Made by a program: the position numbers and the translations under genes
Shown here: piece by piece, positions 1 to 7,089 of the stretch
Layout: every line of letters begins with the position of its first letter
Position numbering within the stretch: the first letter of the stretch is position 1
Assembly: GCA_964393605.1 (NCBI GenBank)
Contig: CAYMUL010000050.1
Location: 1 to 14,069, forward strand
Direction of reading: 5' to 3'
DNA from: CAYMUL01 sp964393605
GTDB lineage: Bacteria; Bacteroidota; Ignavibacteria; Ignavibacteriales; Ignavibacteriaceae
DNA length: 14,069 nt
Notes under the pieces: generated by a model
What the model saw: only the letters and a program-made list of their open reading frames with translations
Told to the model about the DNA's origin: nothing
The model's database searches: none

Positions 1-38
1 AATAGAAAATAGACAATAATAAATAACAAATTTTTTAG

Positions 39-112
39 TACACCCGAAAGGATTCGAACCCTTAACCTTCTGATCCGTAGTCAGATGCTCTATCCAGTTG
101 AGCTACGGGTGC
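39..112 (-). tRNA. tRNA-Arg (anticodon ACG)
   Basis: Read on the minus strand this folds into a full cloverleaf. The acceptor arm is GCACCCG paired with CGGGTGT (a G-U at the terminal pair), the D stem is GCTC/GAGC, the anticodon stem is TCTGA/TCAGA with loop CTACGGA, and the T arm contains GGTTCGAAT. The loop places ACG at positions 34-36, so it reads CGU-type arginine codons, and A34 would be deaminated to inosine by TadA in most bacteria. CCA is not encoded; position 73 is A. It lies downstream of nagB on the same strand, with a plausible promoter of its own in between. Confidence 0.96.
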
Positions 113-118
113 GTGTGT

Positions 119-136
119 AATTAATAATTATTAATT
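119..136. repeat. 18-bp perfect AT palindrome in the tRNA-Arg leader
   Basis: The segment AATTAATAATTATTAATT equals its own reverse complement. It contains no G or C. The motif ATAATTATT occurs inside it (124-132) and again at 138-146. If the promoter proposed at 160-191 is used, the palindrome falls in the 5' leader removed from pre-tRNA-Arg by RNase P. It could also weakly terminate nagB transcripts, but it lacks the GC stem and U tract of an intrinsic terminator. Confidence 0.5.
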
Positions 137-159
137 CATAATTATTGATTTGTGCGGGG

Positions 160-191
160 CAAAAATACAAATTGATGCGCGGTATGACAAT
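160..191 (-). promoter_or_regulatory. putative Bacteroidota-type promoter for tRNA-Arg
   Basis: On the minus strand, ATTG (188-191) is followed by a 20-nt spacer and TATTTTTG (160-167). The downstream box fits TAnnTTTG in all eight positions, and the upstream box fits TTTG in three of four. The upstream box touches the nagB stop codon. A start near position 153 would give about 40 nt of leader before the tRNA. The motif is seen directly; promoter activity is inferred. Confidence 0.4.
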
Positions 192-1015
192 CACTTTTTT
201 TCTATTTTCAGTTGCGATGCGGGTTGCAAATTCTCCGCTTCTATATCTTTAAAGTAATTAACCGTTCCGACTTTCAACTCAACTGTCGAATCATCATCAC
301 AAACAATCATTCCCTTCGGATGCATTTGCAATGCGGAGACAGTCCACATGTGATTCAATCCCTCTTCCACAACTTTAGCGAGCGCGCGGGCTTTGTTATG
401 TCCGCTGATTATGATTACAACTTCGCGTGCATCAAGAACGGTTTTCACTCCGACAGTTAAAGCTGTTTTCGGAACTTTTGAAAGATCATTATCGAAAAAT
501 CTTGAGTTTGCAATTATCGTATCTTTCGTAAGAGTTTTGATTCGTGTTAATGAACCCAGAGAAGAACCCGGCTCGTTGAAAGCAATGTGTCCATCGGGAC
601 CGATACCTCCGAGGAATAATTCGATACCGCCTGCCTTTTTAATTTTCTTTTCATATTCATCGCATTCTTTGAGAAGATTTTTCGCATTGCCGTCGAGTAT
701 GTTCACAAAGTTCCTGTCGATATCAACATGTTTGAAAAAATTATTCCACATGAAAGAATGATAACTTTCGGGATGTTCTTCCGGCAAACTCACGTACTCA
801 TCCATGTTAAAAGTAGTAACATATTTAAAAGAAACAATTCCTTTTTTATAAAGATTTATAAGCTCTTTATATGTTCCGATTGGAGATGAGCCGGTTGGAA
901 GCCCGAGTACAAATCTATTTTTTGCGTTCGGTCTAAAATTGATAATCGTTTGGGCGATGTAGTTTGCAGTCCATTGAGATACGGATTTATAATCAGGTTG
1001 GATAATCAGTCGCAT
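191..1015 (-). CDS. nagB: glucosamine-6-phosphate deaminase NagB
   Basis: NagB converts glucosamine-6-phosphate to fructose-6-phosphate and ammonia in the cytosol, completing amino-sugar catabolism after NagA. The 274-residue protein has nearly the length of E. coli NagB (266) and keeps its numbering. Visible elements are the phosphate loop GLPTGSSPIGTY (38-49), the catalytic Asp72 in MDEYVSLP, the block GIGPDGHIAFNEPG with Asp141, His143 and Glu148, Arg172 in SRFF and Lys208 in GHNKAR. These match the residues known for the E. coli enzyme. The ATG start follows AGAGAAAAG, a weak ribosome binding site. It lies 62 bp downstream of rqcH and has a perfect TAnnTTTG box in that gap, so it can probably be transcribed separately. 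nagA is on the other strand about 3.2 kb away. The deaminase call is firm; allosteric regulation by GlcNAc-6-P cannot be judged. Confidence 0.97.
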   Translation of the reverse strand: MRLIIQPDYKSVSQWTANYIAQTIINFRPNAKNRFVLGLPTGSSPIGTYKELINLYKKGIVSFKYVTTFNMDEYVSLPEEHPESYHSFMWNNFFKHVDIDRNFVNILDGNAKNLLKECDEYEKKIKKAGGIELFLGGIGPDGHIAFNEPGSSLGSLTRIKTLTKDTIIANSRFFDNDLSKVPKTALTVGVKTVLDAREVVIIISGHNKARALAKVVEEGLNHMWTVSALQMHPKGMIVCDDDSTVELKVGTVNYFKDIEAENLQPASQLKIEKK

Positions 1016-1047
1016 TACTTTTCTCTAATTTTTTTTGATTGTTGCTT

Positions 1048-1055
1048 CAAATATA
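1048..1055 (-). promoter_or_regulatory. putative -7 box upstream of nagB
   Basis: On the minus strand TATATTTG matches the Bacteroidota -7 consensus TAnnTTTG at every position. It would start transcription about 26 nt before the nagB ATG. No TTTG-like -33 box is present at 19-21 nt; the nearest TTTG is 25 nt upstream. Activity is therefore uncertain. Confidence 0.35.
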
Positions 1056-1077
1056 ATTGAATAGGGGAGTAAATCTT

Positions 1078-2691
1078 TTACAAATCATTTTCAGTTTTGG
1101 AAATGAATTCAACTCCGGTGGGGATTTCAGGTTTAACGAGTACAACTTCTTCTTTTTGTAGGAACACAGTTCCCGCCGGTGAGCCTTTCTTTTTAGAAAC
1201 ATATTTTTTGAAAGTGAACGCAACCGGTGCGAGGGAAGAAGTTTTCGCTTTGCTGTGGTAAGCCGCTATTGACGCGGCTTTCTTAATTATATTTTTCGGA
1301 ATCGGCTCTTTCGAATTATCAACCCGGATAATCAAATGTGAACCGGAAACGCCGCGTGCATGAAACCAGAGATCATTTTGTTTGGCGAATTTTGTCGTCA
1401 GCTCGTCATTGTTTTTGCTATCCTTACCGACGAAAACTTTATACTTTCCGTCAATCAGATATTCTTTAAATCTGAATTCGGTTTGCTGTGAATTGTTTGA
1501 ATCTTCTTTCAACAAGTTTTTATGTCCTTTAATAAAATTTTTTAATTCTTCGCTTTGGGTGATACTTTCAAAATCATTTTTCAGGTTAAGAAATTTTGTG
1601 TAGCGCGATCTTGTAGTTTCGAACGCATCGGCGGAATTTTTCAATTCAACTTTTTCGCTTCGCGCTTTTTTGAAATAATACTCCGCATTTTGATTTGGCG
1701 TTAAATTTTTTTTCAAAATAATTTTCTTTGGCTGATCGTTATCGTACGGGTCAGCGAGAATTGCAGACTCATCACCGGTTTTAATCTTATGCAGATAAAT
1801 TAAGATTAAATTCCCCATCGCAGAATATTCATCCTCTTTACTCCCTTTATTTATGCGGGTTTTCAGCTTCTCGATCTTATCGGAAAGATATGTTAATTCT
1901 TTATCGAAATAGTTTGCAATCCTTTTTCTATTCTGAATTAGGGAAAGATTCGCGTATCGTTTGCGAATGTAATAATTGACCGCTTCGAAAATATCTGCAT
2001 ACTTTTTTGTTTTTAAGTGAGTTTCCGCGACAAGAAAATTTGGAAGAAGTTCAACTTCAAAAGTTTGCTGGTTTTCAATCAGCGTTAAATCATCAACGAG
2101 ATATTGGCGGAAGAATTGTGATAAAGTTAATCGCGATGAATGAAATCGAATGAGCATTTGTTTATTCATAAATGGAAATATTTTTTTTATTTCGGCATCG
2201 CTCAGATTTTCATTTTCAAAGAATTTTTCAAACTGAACTTCGCTGGCGAACTTTATTGCAGCCATTTCCTCTTTCGTTTTTGCTATAACTTCATCCGTTT
2301 CGCTCATAACGGTATCGATAATTTCATCTCCTCGAAACAAAAAAATATTGGAGGTATTTCCACGAAAAGTTAGAATCAGAGAGAATTCTCCCGCAAAAAA
2401 TTTTATTGCACGATCGAATAACGCAATCCTCACATCCTCAATTTTCAGTGGAAGAATTTCGGAAAAAAAATCGAGTGAATTTTTCCCGCTACGGTTGTAA
2501 TCATCTCTTTTAGTAATGAAGAAAAAATTCTGAGCGAGTGAAATTTCGATAAAAAATTCCTCTCCCTCTTTTATGGATGCGAGTAAAAACTTTCGTCGTT
2601 CCTGCGTAAAAATTGAGACGACTTTGGTATCTACGAGTTTAGTTCTCAAATCGGGTAATATTCTTAAAAGGAAAAGATAGTTGTCAATCAT
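1078..2691 (-). CDS. rqcH: RqcH, NFACT-family ribosome quality control factor
   Basis: RqcH (NEMF/Rqc2 homologue, once annotated as fibronectin-binding FbpA) binds stalled 50S-peptidyl-tRNA complexes and adds C-terminal alanine tails as a degradation tag. The 537-residue protein shows the NFACT order: an N-terminal NFACT-N domain with the conserved Asp93-Arg94 pair and the nearby strand motif GNTSNIFLFRGD, a helix-hairpin-helix stretch around FPFMNKQML (172-180), a long charged helical middle likely to be a coiled coil (about 255-385) with the NAEYYFKKAR motif, and the NFACT-R domain (about 408-515) containing NDLWFHARGVSGSHLIIR. The frame stays open to a TTG at 2715, but ATG 2691 is preferred. 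It gives the MIDNYLFLL start resembling relatives, and the TTG lies inside a perfect TAnnTTTG box. The gene is divergent from the PASTA operon and upstream of nagB, with no obvious functional link to either. Confidence 0.93.
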   Translation of the reverse strand: MIDNYLFLLRILPDLRTKLVDTKVVSIFTQERRKFLLASIKEGEEFFIEISLAQNFFFITKRDDYNRSGKNSLDFFSEILPLKIEDVRIALFDRAIKFFAGEFSLILTFRGNTSNIFLFRGDEIIDTVMSETDEVIAKTKEEMAAIKFASEVQFEKFFENENLSDAEIKKIFPFMNKQMLIRFHSSRLTLSQFFRQYLVDDLTLIENQQTFEVELLPNFLVAETHLKTKKYADIFEAVNYYIRKRYANLSLIQNRKRIANYFDKELTYLSDKIEKLKTRINKGSKEDEYSAMGNLILIYLHKIKTGDESAILADPYDNDQPKKIILKKNLTPNQNAEYYFKKARSEKVELKNSADAFETTRSRYTKFLNLKNDFESITQSEELKNFIKGHKNLLKEDSNNSQQTEFRFKEYLIDGKYKVFVGKDSKNNDELTTKFAKQNDLWFHARGVSGSHLIIRVDNSKEPIPKNIIKKAASIAAYHSKAKTSSLAPVAFTFKKYVSKKKGSPAGTVFLQKEEVVLVKPEIPTGVEFISKTENDL

Positions 2692-2712
2692 TTTTTCAAA
2701 AAAAATCTTAAA

Positions 2713-2720
2713 CAAAGTTA
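2713..2720 (-). promoter_or_regulatory. putative -7 box upstream of rqcH
   Basis: On the minus strand TAACTTTG fits TAnnTTTG completely. It would start transcription near 2706, about 15 nt before the ATG at 2691, and would exclude the upstream TTG at 2715 from the mRNA. No good TTTG -33 element is seen at the usual spacing. Confidence 0.35.
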
Positions 2721-2750
2721 AAGAGAAATGAATTATTGTAGGTGTCTTTC

Positions 2751-2781
2751 TTTGTCATGCACAGTCGAATTGATATATTTC
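2751..2781 (+). promoter_or_regulatory. Bacteroidota-type promoter of the PASTA-rpe-nagA-folP-cdaA operon
   Basis: TTTG (2751-2754) is followed by exactly 19 nt and TATATTTC (2774-2781), matching the -33/-7 consensus TTTG-N19-TAnnTTTG in 11 of 12 possible positions counting the two n. The PASTA start codon begins only 4 nt after the box. If this promoter is used, the mRNA begins at or next to the ATG and is leaderless or nearly so. Confidence 0.55.
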
Positions 2782-2785
2782 GACA

Positions 2786-3547
2786 ATGAAAAAATTCTTT
2801 CAAAATAAACTTGTACGAACCGCACTGATAGTTTTTGCGGCACTTTTTTGCTTGCTTTTACTCCTAAATTTTGTACTCATGCCCTGGTATGTCAACTCTC
2901 CCGAAATTGAAATTACAAAAGTTGTCGGCGATCAAATTGAATTGGCAAAACAAAAACTTGAAGAAGCCGGTTTTACTCCCGTAATTGGTTACACAACTTA
3001 CGACGGCAGATTTCCAGAAGGTTCGGTGATTTTGCAAAAACCGGAAGCTGGCGAAGTTGTAAAACAAGGGCGAAGAATCTATCTCATTATTAGCGGCGGC
3101 GCGGCGAAAATAGAAGTTCCCGAACTTACGGGAAAATCTTTAGCCGATGCAAAGTTTGCACTCGAACGAATCAACTTGACTCTTGGCGAAATAAATTATG
3201 TGTCGTCAAATTCGCCGAAGGATGTAGTTGTCGCGCAATCGAAACCGCGTGGAAGTTTTGCACAGAAGGGAAGTGCCGTGAATGTTTCGTTGAGTCTCGG
3301 CGAGGCGGAAGGAGATATCGTCGTTCCCAATTTAATTGGAACATCGTTATCGGATGCGGAAAGAATTTTGCAGGACTTAACTTTAAAAGTCGGAAAGATA
3401 AATTATCAACCATCCTTTGCGGTTTTGCCGAACACTATTATCGATCAATATCCGAGCAAAGGTTCAAAGGTGATGGAAGGAACTTCGGTTCACCTTTTTA
3501 TTACGAAGTTGATTGAAACAAAAGAAGAAATAAATAAATCGGAATAA
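2786..3547 (+). CDS. membrane-anchored protein with three PASTA domains
   Basis: The 253-residue protein has a short basic N-terminus, one transmembrane helix (about 12-33), and an extracytoplasmic part made of three consecutive PASTA repeats: roughly 39-104, 108-172 and 177-241. Each has the typical pattern of a Val-Pro-x-Leu-like start, a SLADAKFALE-type helix and a closing YLIISGG-like strand. PASTA domains occur in PBP2x-type penicillin-binding proteins and in PASTA serine/threonine kinases, where some bind peptidoglycan fragments. No kinase or transpeptidase domain is present, so this is a stand-alone PASTA protein, possibly a wall sensor or scaffold; that role is inferred. It is the first gene of the operon and its TAA overlaps the rpe ATG by one base. 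In Firmicutes the PASTA kinase PrkC is also encoded close to rpe (prpC-prkC-rsgA-rpe), which makes the adjacency here notable. The start has no Shine-Dalgarno sequence. Confidence 0.9.
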   Translation: MKKFFQNKLVRTALIVFAALFCLLLLLNFVLMPWYVNSPEIEITKVVGDQIELAKQKLEEAGFTPVIGYTTYDGRFPEGSVILQKPEAGEVVKQGRRIYLIISGGAAKIEVPELTGKSLADAKFALERINLTLGEINYVSSNSPKDVVVAQSKPRGSFAQKGSAVNVSLSLGEAEGDIVVPNLIGTSLSDAERILQDLTLKVGKINYQPSFAVLPNTIIDQYPSKGSKVMEGTSVHLFITKLIETKEEINKSE

Positions 3548-4212
3548 TGAAAATGAAATTAATAGCACCATCAATTTTATCGGCTGATTTTTCAAATCTT
3601 GCACAGCAAATAAGATTGGCAGAAATGGGAGGCGCAGATTGGATTCACTGCGATGTAATGGATGGGCAGTTTGTTCCGAATTTAACTTTCGGTCCGATTG
3701 TAGTTGAAGCGGCAAAGAAATCTACTTCGCTTCCACTCGATGTTCATTTGATGATTTTGAATCCCGAAAATCTTGTTGAAAGATTTGCAAAAGCCGGAGC
3801 GAATTTCATTACGTTTCATTATGAAGCGGCTGTGCATCATCATAAAATTATTCATGCAATAAAAGATGCAGGTTGCAAAGCCGGTGTGTCAATCAATCCT
3901 TCAACCAACTTCGAAAATCTTTTTAGCATTATAGAATATTTGGATTTAGTGTTGATCATGTCTGTTAATCCCGGATTCGGCGGGCAAAAATTTATCGAAT
4001 CATCATTAAGAAAAATTGAAGCGGCAGCAGAATTTAAATCAAAACACAATTTGAATTTTGCAATTGAAGTTGACGGCGGTGTGGATAAAAATAATATTCG
4101 AAAAATTTCGGATGCAGGTTGTGAAGTATTCGTTGCCGGGTCATCAATTTTTCATTCCGAAAATATTTCGGTGGCGACAAGTGAATTAAAAAATTTAGTT
4201 TCAAAAAAATAG
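3547..4212 (+). CDS. rpe: ribulose-phosphate 3-epimerase
   Basis: Rpe interconverts D-ribulose-5-phosphate and D-xylulose-5-phosphate in the pentose phosphate pathway. The 221-residue sequence is a full-length TIM barrel with the family landmarks APSILSADF (7-15), HCDVMDGQFVPN (34-45), DVHLM (65-69), MSVNPGFGGQKF (138-149), EVDGGV (174-179) and the phosphate-binding AGSSIF (197-202). The metal ligands and catalytic acids His34, Asp36, His67 and Asp176 are present. The start ATG at 3547 overlaps the upstream stop as TAATG; a second in-frame ATG at 3553 would give the more usual MKLIAPS N-terminus, so the start is uncertain by two residues. nagA follows after 9 nt, indicating one transcript. 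Confidence 0.97.
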   Translation: MKMKLIAPSILSADFSNLAQQIRLAEMGGADWIHCDVMDGQFVPNLTFGPIVVEAAKKSTSLPLDVHLMILNPENLVERFAKAGANFITFHYEAAVHHHKIIHAIKDAGCKAGVSINPSTNFENLFSIIEYLDLVLIMSVNPGFGGQKFIESSLRKIEAAAEFKSKHNLNFAIEVDGGVDKNNIRKISDAGCEVFVAGSSIFHSENISVATSELKNLVSKK

Positions 4213-4221
4213 AGAAAGATT

Positions 4222-5382
4222 ATGTTAGCTTTAGTCGGCGGAAAAATTATTACTCCTTTCAGAATTGTAAATAACGGCGCAATAGTAATTGAAAACGGAA
4301 TGATCGCTCAAATCGGAAAGGCGAGTGAAATAAGAATTCAAAAAGATTATGAAGTGATCGATGTTAGCCAAAGAATTCTCACCCCCGGTTTTGTTGATTT
4401 ACTTGTTCATGGCGGCGGTGGCGCCGGGTTTGCAGATGAAAACCATAACAGCATTAAAACAGCAAGCGAATATTTTTTACGTAACGGCTCAACAACTTTG
4501 CTCGCATCTCTTTATGCTAAACCTGAAGATCAACTATTGGAAGATTTAAACCGAATTGCAAAATTTATTAAATCTAATCCCGCCACAAATGTGTACGGCA
4601 TCCACATGGAAGGACCATTTTTAAATCCTGAATTGAAAGGCGCGATGAATGAAGAGTATCTTTGGAAACCGACGGTTGAAGGTTGGGAAAAACTTTGGAA
4701 AGCTTCAGAGGGATTAATAAAGATTATGACAATCGCGCCCGAACTTGAAGGTTCGATAGATGTAATGCGCGCCGCGGCTTTGAAAGGGGTTGTGCTTTCA
4801 ATCGGGCACTCGATGGCAAGTTATGCAGAGATTGAAGTCGCCATTGATAACGGTGCCGCTCATGTTACTCATATATTTAATGCAATGCGTCCTTTTCATC
4901 ATCGAAATCCCGGAGTTATTCTCGGCTCTCTTTTAAAAAATGAATTAAAGATTGAATTGATCGCAGACAAATATCACGTTCATCCTGCGGTGATGGAACT
5001 TCTCTTAAAATTAAAAGGTGCGAACGGAATAATTTTAATTACCGATTCGATCCGCGCAGGCGGCATGCACGAAGGTGAATATGAATTTGCAGATCAAAAA
5101 GTTTTTATGAAAGATAACAAAGCATTTTTGGAAGACGGCACTCTCGCCGGTAGTACTTTGACTTTGAATATCGCGATTCGAAATCTTGTTGAAACTGCAA
5201 ATGCAAAACTAACCGACGCGGTGCGAATGGCTTCTTTAAATGGCGCAAAAGTTTTGAACATCGAACATCGCAAAGGAATTCTCGCCGTCGGAAAAGATGC
5301 CGACATCGCCGTGCTAAATGAAAGATTCGAAGTTGAGATGACAATCTTAAAAGGAAATATTGCCTTTAAAAAAACTTTTTGA
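4222..5382 (+). CDS. nagA: N-acetylglucosamine-6-phosphate deacetylase NagA
   Basis: NagA removes acetate from GlcNAc-6-phosphate, giving glucosamine-6-phosphate for NagB, and so recycles amino sugars from peptidoglycan or chitin. The 386-residue protein is an amidohydrolase of normal length. Landmarks are VDLLVHGGGGAGF (58-70), GIHMEGPFLNPELKGA (126-141) with metal ligand Glu130, IGHS with His196, VTHIFNAMRPFHHRNPG (215-231) with His217, catalytic Asp275 in LITDSIRAGG, and DGTLAGSTLTL near the end. The strand-1 metal motif normally written HxH in dinuclear members reads Leu61-Val-His63, so the first histidine is missing. E. coli NagA also lacks it (Gln-x-Asn) and works with one metal at Glu/His/His, so a mononuclear enzyme is likely. 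It follows rpe by 9 nt; folP starts one base after its stop. Confidence 0.96.
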   Translation: MLALVGGKIITPFRIVNNGAIVIENGMIAQIGKASEIRIQKDYEVIDVSQRILTPGFVDLLVHGGGGAGFADENHNSIKTASEYFLRNGSTTLLASLYAKPEDQLLEDLNRIAKFIKSNPATNVYGIHMEGPFLNPELKGAMNEEYLWKPTVEGWEKLWKASEGLIKIMTIAPELEGSIDVMRAAALKGVVLSIGHSMASYAEIEVAIDNGAAHVTHIFNAMRPFHHRNPGVILGSLLKNELKIELIADKYHVHPAVMELLLKLKGANGIILITDSIRAGGMHEGEYEFADQKVFMKDNKAFLEDGTLAGSTLTLNIAIRNLVETANAKLTDAVRMASLNGAKVLNIEHRKGILAVGKDADIAVLNERFEVEMTILKGNIAFKKTF

Positions 5383-5383
5383 A

Positions 5384-6223
5384 ATGAACACAAAAATATT
5401 TTTCTCATCCAAACATGATATAGAACTCCCTTTGATTATGGGAATTCTAAATGTTACGCCAGATTCTTTTTCGGATGGCGGAAAATATTTTGATGGCGAT
5501 TCTGCTTTTGAACATGCAAAAAATATGATTGACAAAGGTGCTGATATTATTGATATTGGCGGAGAATCTACTCGTCCCGGCGCAGTGCCGGTTTCTGCCG
5601 AAGAAGAAATTCAGCGAACAACTCCAATCATTAAAAGAATTATAGACTTTGATGACTCGATAATTATTTCGATGGATACGACAAAATCGGAAGTTGCGAG
5701 ATGCGCGGTCAACTCCGGTGCAAAAATTATAAATGATATTAGCGGCGGGCAATTTGATGAAGCTATTTTTTCTGTTGCCGCAGAATTTAATATTCCATTT
5801 GTGATCAATCATATCAAAGGGAATCCTCAAACGATGCAAGTTTCTCCAAATTATAAAAATATTATGGATGAAGTTTCAAATTATTTTCATGAAAGAATTT
5901 CAGTCGCAAAAAGTTACGGCGTTTCAAAAATTATTTTGGATCCGGGAATCGGATTCGGCAAACTCGTCGAGCATAATTATGAACTCCTTTCAGAATTAAA
6001 TTCGTTCAAAACTTTTGGTTATCCTTTGATGATTGGATTATCGCGAAAAAGTTTTTTGGGAAAAAGTCTCGGGCTTGAAGTTTCTGAACGAGACGTTGCG
6101 ACAGTAATCGCTGAAACTATTGCCGCCGAACAGGGTGCAGATATGATTCGCACACACAATATCGACTACGCACTTCAAATGAAAAAAATTATTACAAACG
6201 TTAAGAGGCATACGTTTGTTTGA
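5384..6223 (+). CDS. folP: dihydropteroate synthase
   Basis: FolP joins p-aminobenzoate to 6-hydroxymethyl-dihydropterin pyrophosphate in folate synthesis and is the target of sulfonamides. The 279-residue TIM barrel keeps the DHPS signatures MGILNVTPDSFSDGG (19-33), IIDIGGESTRPGA (55-67), SMDTTKSEVA (96-105), INDISGG (116-122), LDPGIGFGK (185-193), GLSRKSFLG (218-226) and MIRTHNID near the end. The usual HMxGxPxTMQ reads HIKGNPQTMQ and the usual RVHDV reads RTHNI, both mild changes. A longer frame begins at a TTG at 5360 inside nagA, but the ATG at 5384, one base after the nagA stop, fits family length. The 3' end overlaps cdaA by 8 nt. Adjacency of folP and cdaA is a known pairing in Bacteroidota. 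Confidence 0.97.
   Translation: MNTKIFFSSKHDIELPLIMGILNVTPDSFSDGGKYFDGDSAFEHAKNMIDKGADIIDIGGESTRPGAVPVSAEEEIQRTTPIIKRIIDFDDSIIISMDTTKSEVARCAVNSGAKIINDISGGQFDEAIFSVAAEFNIPFVINHIKGNPQTMQVSPNYKNIMDEVSNYFHERISVAKSYGVSKIILDPGIGFGKLVEHNYELLSELNSFKTFGYPLMIGLSRKSFLGKSLGLEVSERDVATVIAETIAAEQGADMIRTHNIDYALQMKKIITNVKRHTFV
6204..6208 (+). promoter_or_regulatory. Shine-Dalgarno AGAGG fixing the TTG start of cdaA
   Basis: AGAGG ends 7 nt before the TTG at 6216. No ATG or GTG lies in frame before residue 67, deep in the membrane region, so this site supports TTG as the true start. Confidence 0.6.
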
Positions 6224-7046
6224 AATTTTCAAAATTGGGTTTTTAAGTGTTTCGTTTCTCGATGTACTTGACATATTCATAGTTGCGTTAATTATTTACA
6301 AACTCTACTCTGTAATTCAGGGCACTATCGCCTCTCAAATTTTAATAGGATTGCTTATCGTGCTGCTTGTTTCGTTCAGCAGTCAGGCATTGAATCTAAA
6401 GGCGTTGAGCTGGATGTTGAAGTTCATCACTGATATTTGGATTATCACTTTTATAATATTATTCCAGCCGGAAATAAGACGGGTACTTGTGCTGCTTGCT
6501 CGCAACCCGCTGTTTCGCCTTCACTTTAAACAGGAATCGTCTGAAACAATAGATGCAATTGTGGATGCAACATTCGAGATGTCCCAGCATCAGCACGGTG
6601 CGTTGATTGTAGTTGTAAAATCAAGCGGCATCCGTAGTTTTGTGGAGACTGGAAAAATTCTTGATGCAAAACTTACAAAAGAATTATTGACTTCAATTTT
6701 TTATCCGCGCGCACCACTTCATGACGGTGCTGTTGTTATCAATAATGATATGATTGAAGCCGCGCAGTGTACTCTGCCACTCACGCAAAAAATCTCAATC
6801 GACGGAGAAACATTGGGAATGCGGCATCGTGCAGGCATCGGTATTTCCGAACAGGCAGATGTTATCAGCGTAATTGTATCGGAAGAAACGGGTGCAATTT
6901 CCGTTGCAGAAAATGGTAATTTGATGCGCGGTTTATCTCGCGATGCATTGAGAAAAAAATTAACGCAAACTTTACGTGAGCGGGTTACAACGCCGAGATG
7001 GAAATTAATTTTTCAAAATCCTTTTAAGAATGATTCACCGGGATGA
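6216..7046 (+). CDS. cdaA: diadenylate cyclase CdaA (c-di-AMP synthase)
   Basis: CdaA condenses two ATP into cyclic di-AMP, a second messenger governing potassium and osmolyte transport and, in Gram-positives, wall homeostasis. The 276-residue protein has the standard build: three N-terminal membrane helices (about 15-33, 38-55 and 66-84), a short linker, and a cytosolic DAC domain (about 105-245). The catalytic motifs are both present: DGA in APLHDGAVVI (170-172) and RHR in LGMRHRAGIGIS (203-205). The start is a TTG at 6216, overlapping folP by 8 nt; a well-placed AGAGG and the family-like MFEIFKIGF N-terminus support it. No cdaR or glmM, the usual Firmicutes partners, is adjacent. Instead it ends an operon with a PASTA protein and NagA. 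Cyclase activity is expected because the key residues are intact. Confidence 0.96.
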   Translation: MFEIFKIGFLSVSFLDVLDIFIVALIIYKLYSVIQGTIASQILIGLLIVLLVSFSSQALNLKALSWMLKFITDIWIITFIILFQPEIRRVLVLLARNPLFRLHFKQESSETIDAIVDATFEMSQHQHGALIVVVKSSGIRSFVETGKILDAKLTKELLTSIFYPRAPLHDGAVVINNDMIEAAQCTLPLTQKISIDGETLGMRHRAGIGISEQADVISVIVSEETGAISVAENGNLMRGLSRDALRKKLTQTLRERVTTPRWKLIFQNPFKNDSPG

Positions 7047-7078
7047 TTAAGGGAGTCTTTATATTGTTCAAAAAATTT

Positions 7079-7084
7079 AAGGAG
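7079..7084 (+). promoter_or_regulatory. strong Shine-Dalgarno AAGGAG of the UPF0173 hydrolase
   Basis: AAGGAG lies 5 nt before the ATG at 7090. It is among the best ribosome binding sites in the window and contrasts with most neighbours, which have none or a weak one. Confidence 0.6.
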
Positions 7085-7089
7085 CTAAA

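Noticed and set aside
113..190. Intrinsic terminator between nagB and tRNA-Arg
   Set aside because: The region has only AT inverted repeats with no GC stem followed by a T run on the minus strand.
349..361. CACATGTG-like sequence considered as a parS relic
   Set aside because: It shares only a short core with parS, lies inside nagB coding sequence and is far from parAB.
393..761. Plus-strand open frame of 122 codons antisense to nagB
   Set aside because: It is fully contained in a gene with all NagB catalytic residues, and its translation shows no domain pattern or start signal.
2692..2715. Eight extra N-terminal residues of RqcH from a TTG at 2715
   Set aside because: The TTG lies inside a perfect TAnnTTTG promoter box, and the ATG at 2691 gives a more family-like N-terminus.
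5360..5383. Upstream TTG start for folP overlapping nagA
   Set aside because: The ATG at 5384, one base after the nagA stop, gives the usual family length with the strand before MGILNVTPDSF complete.
5447..5839. Minus-strand open frame of 130 codons antisense to folP
   Set aside because: It is a shadow of the intact dihydropteroate synthase gene; its composition is rich in Asn, Phe and Arg, typical of antisense translation of AT-rich genes.
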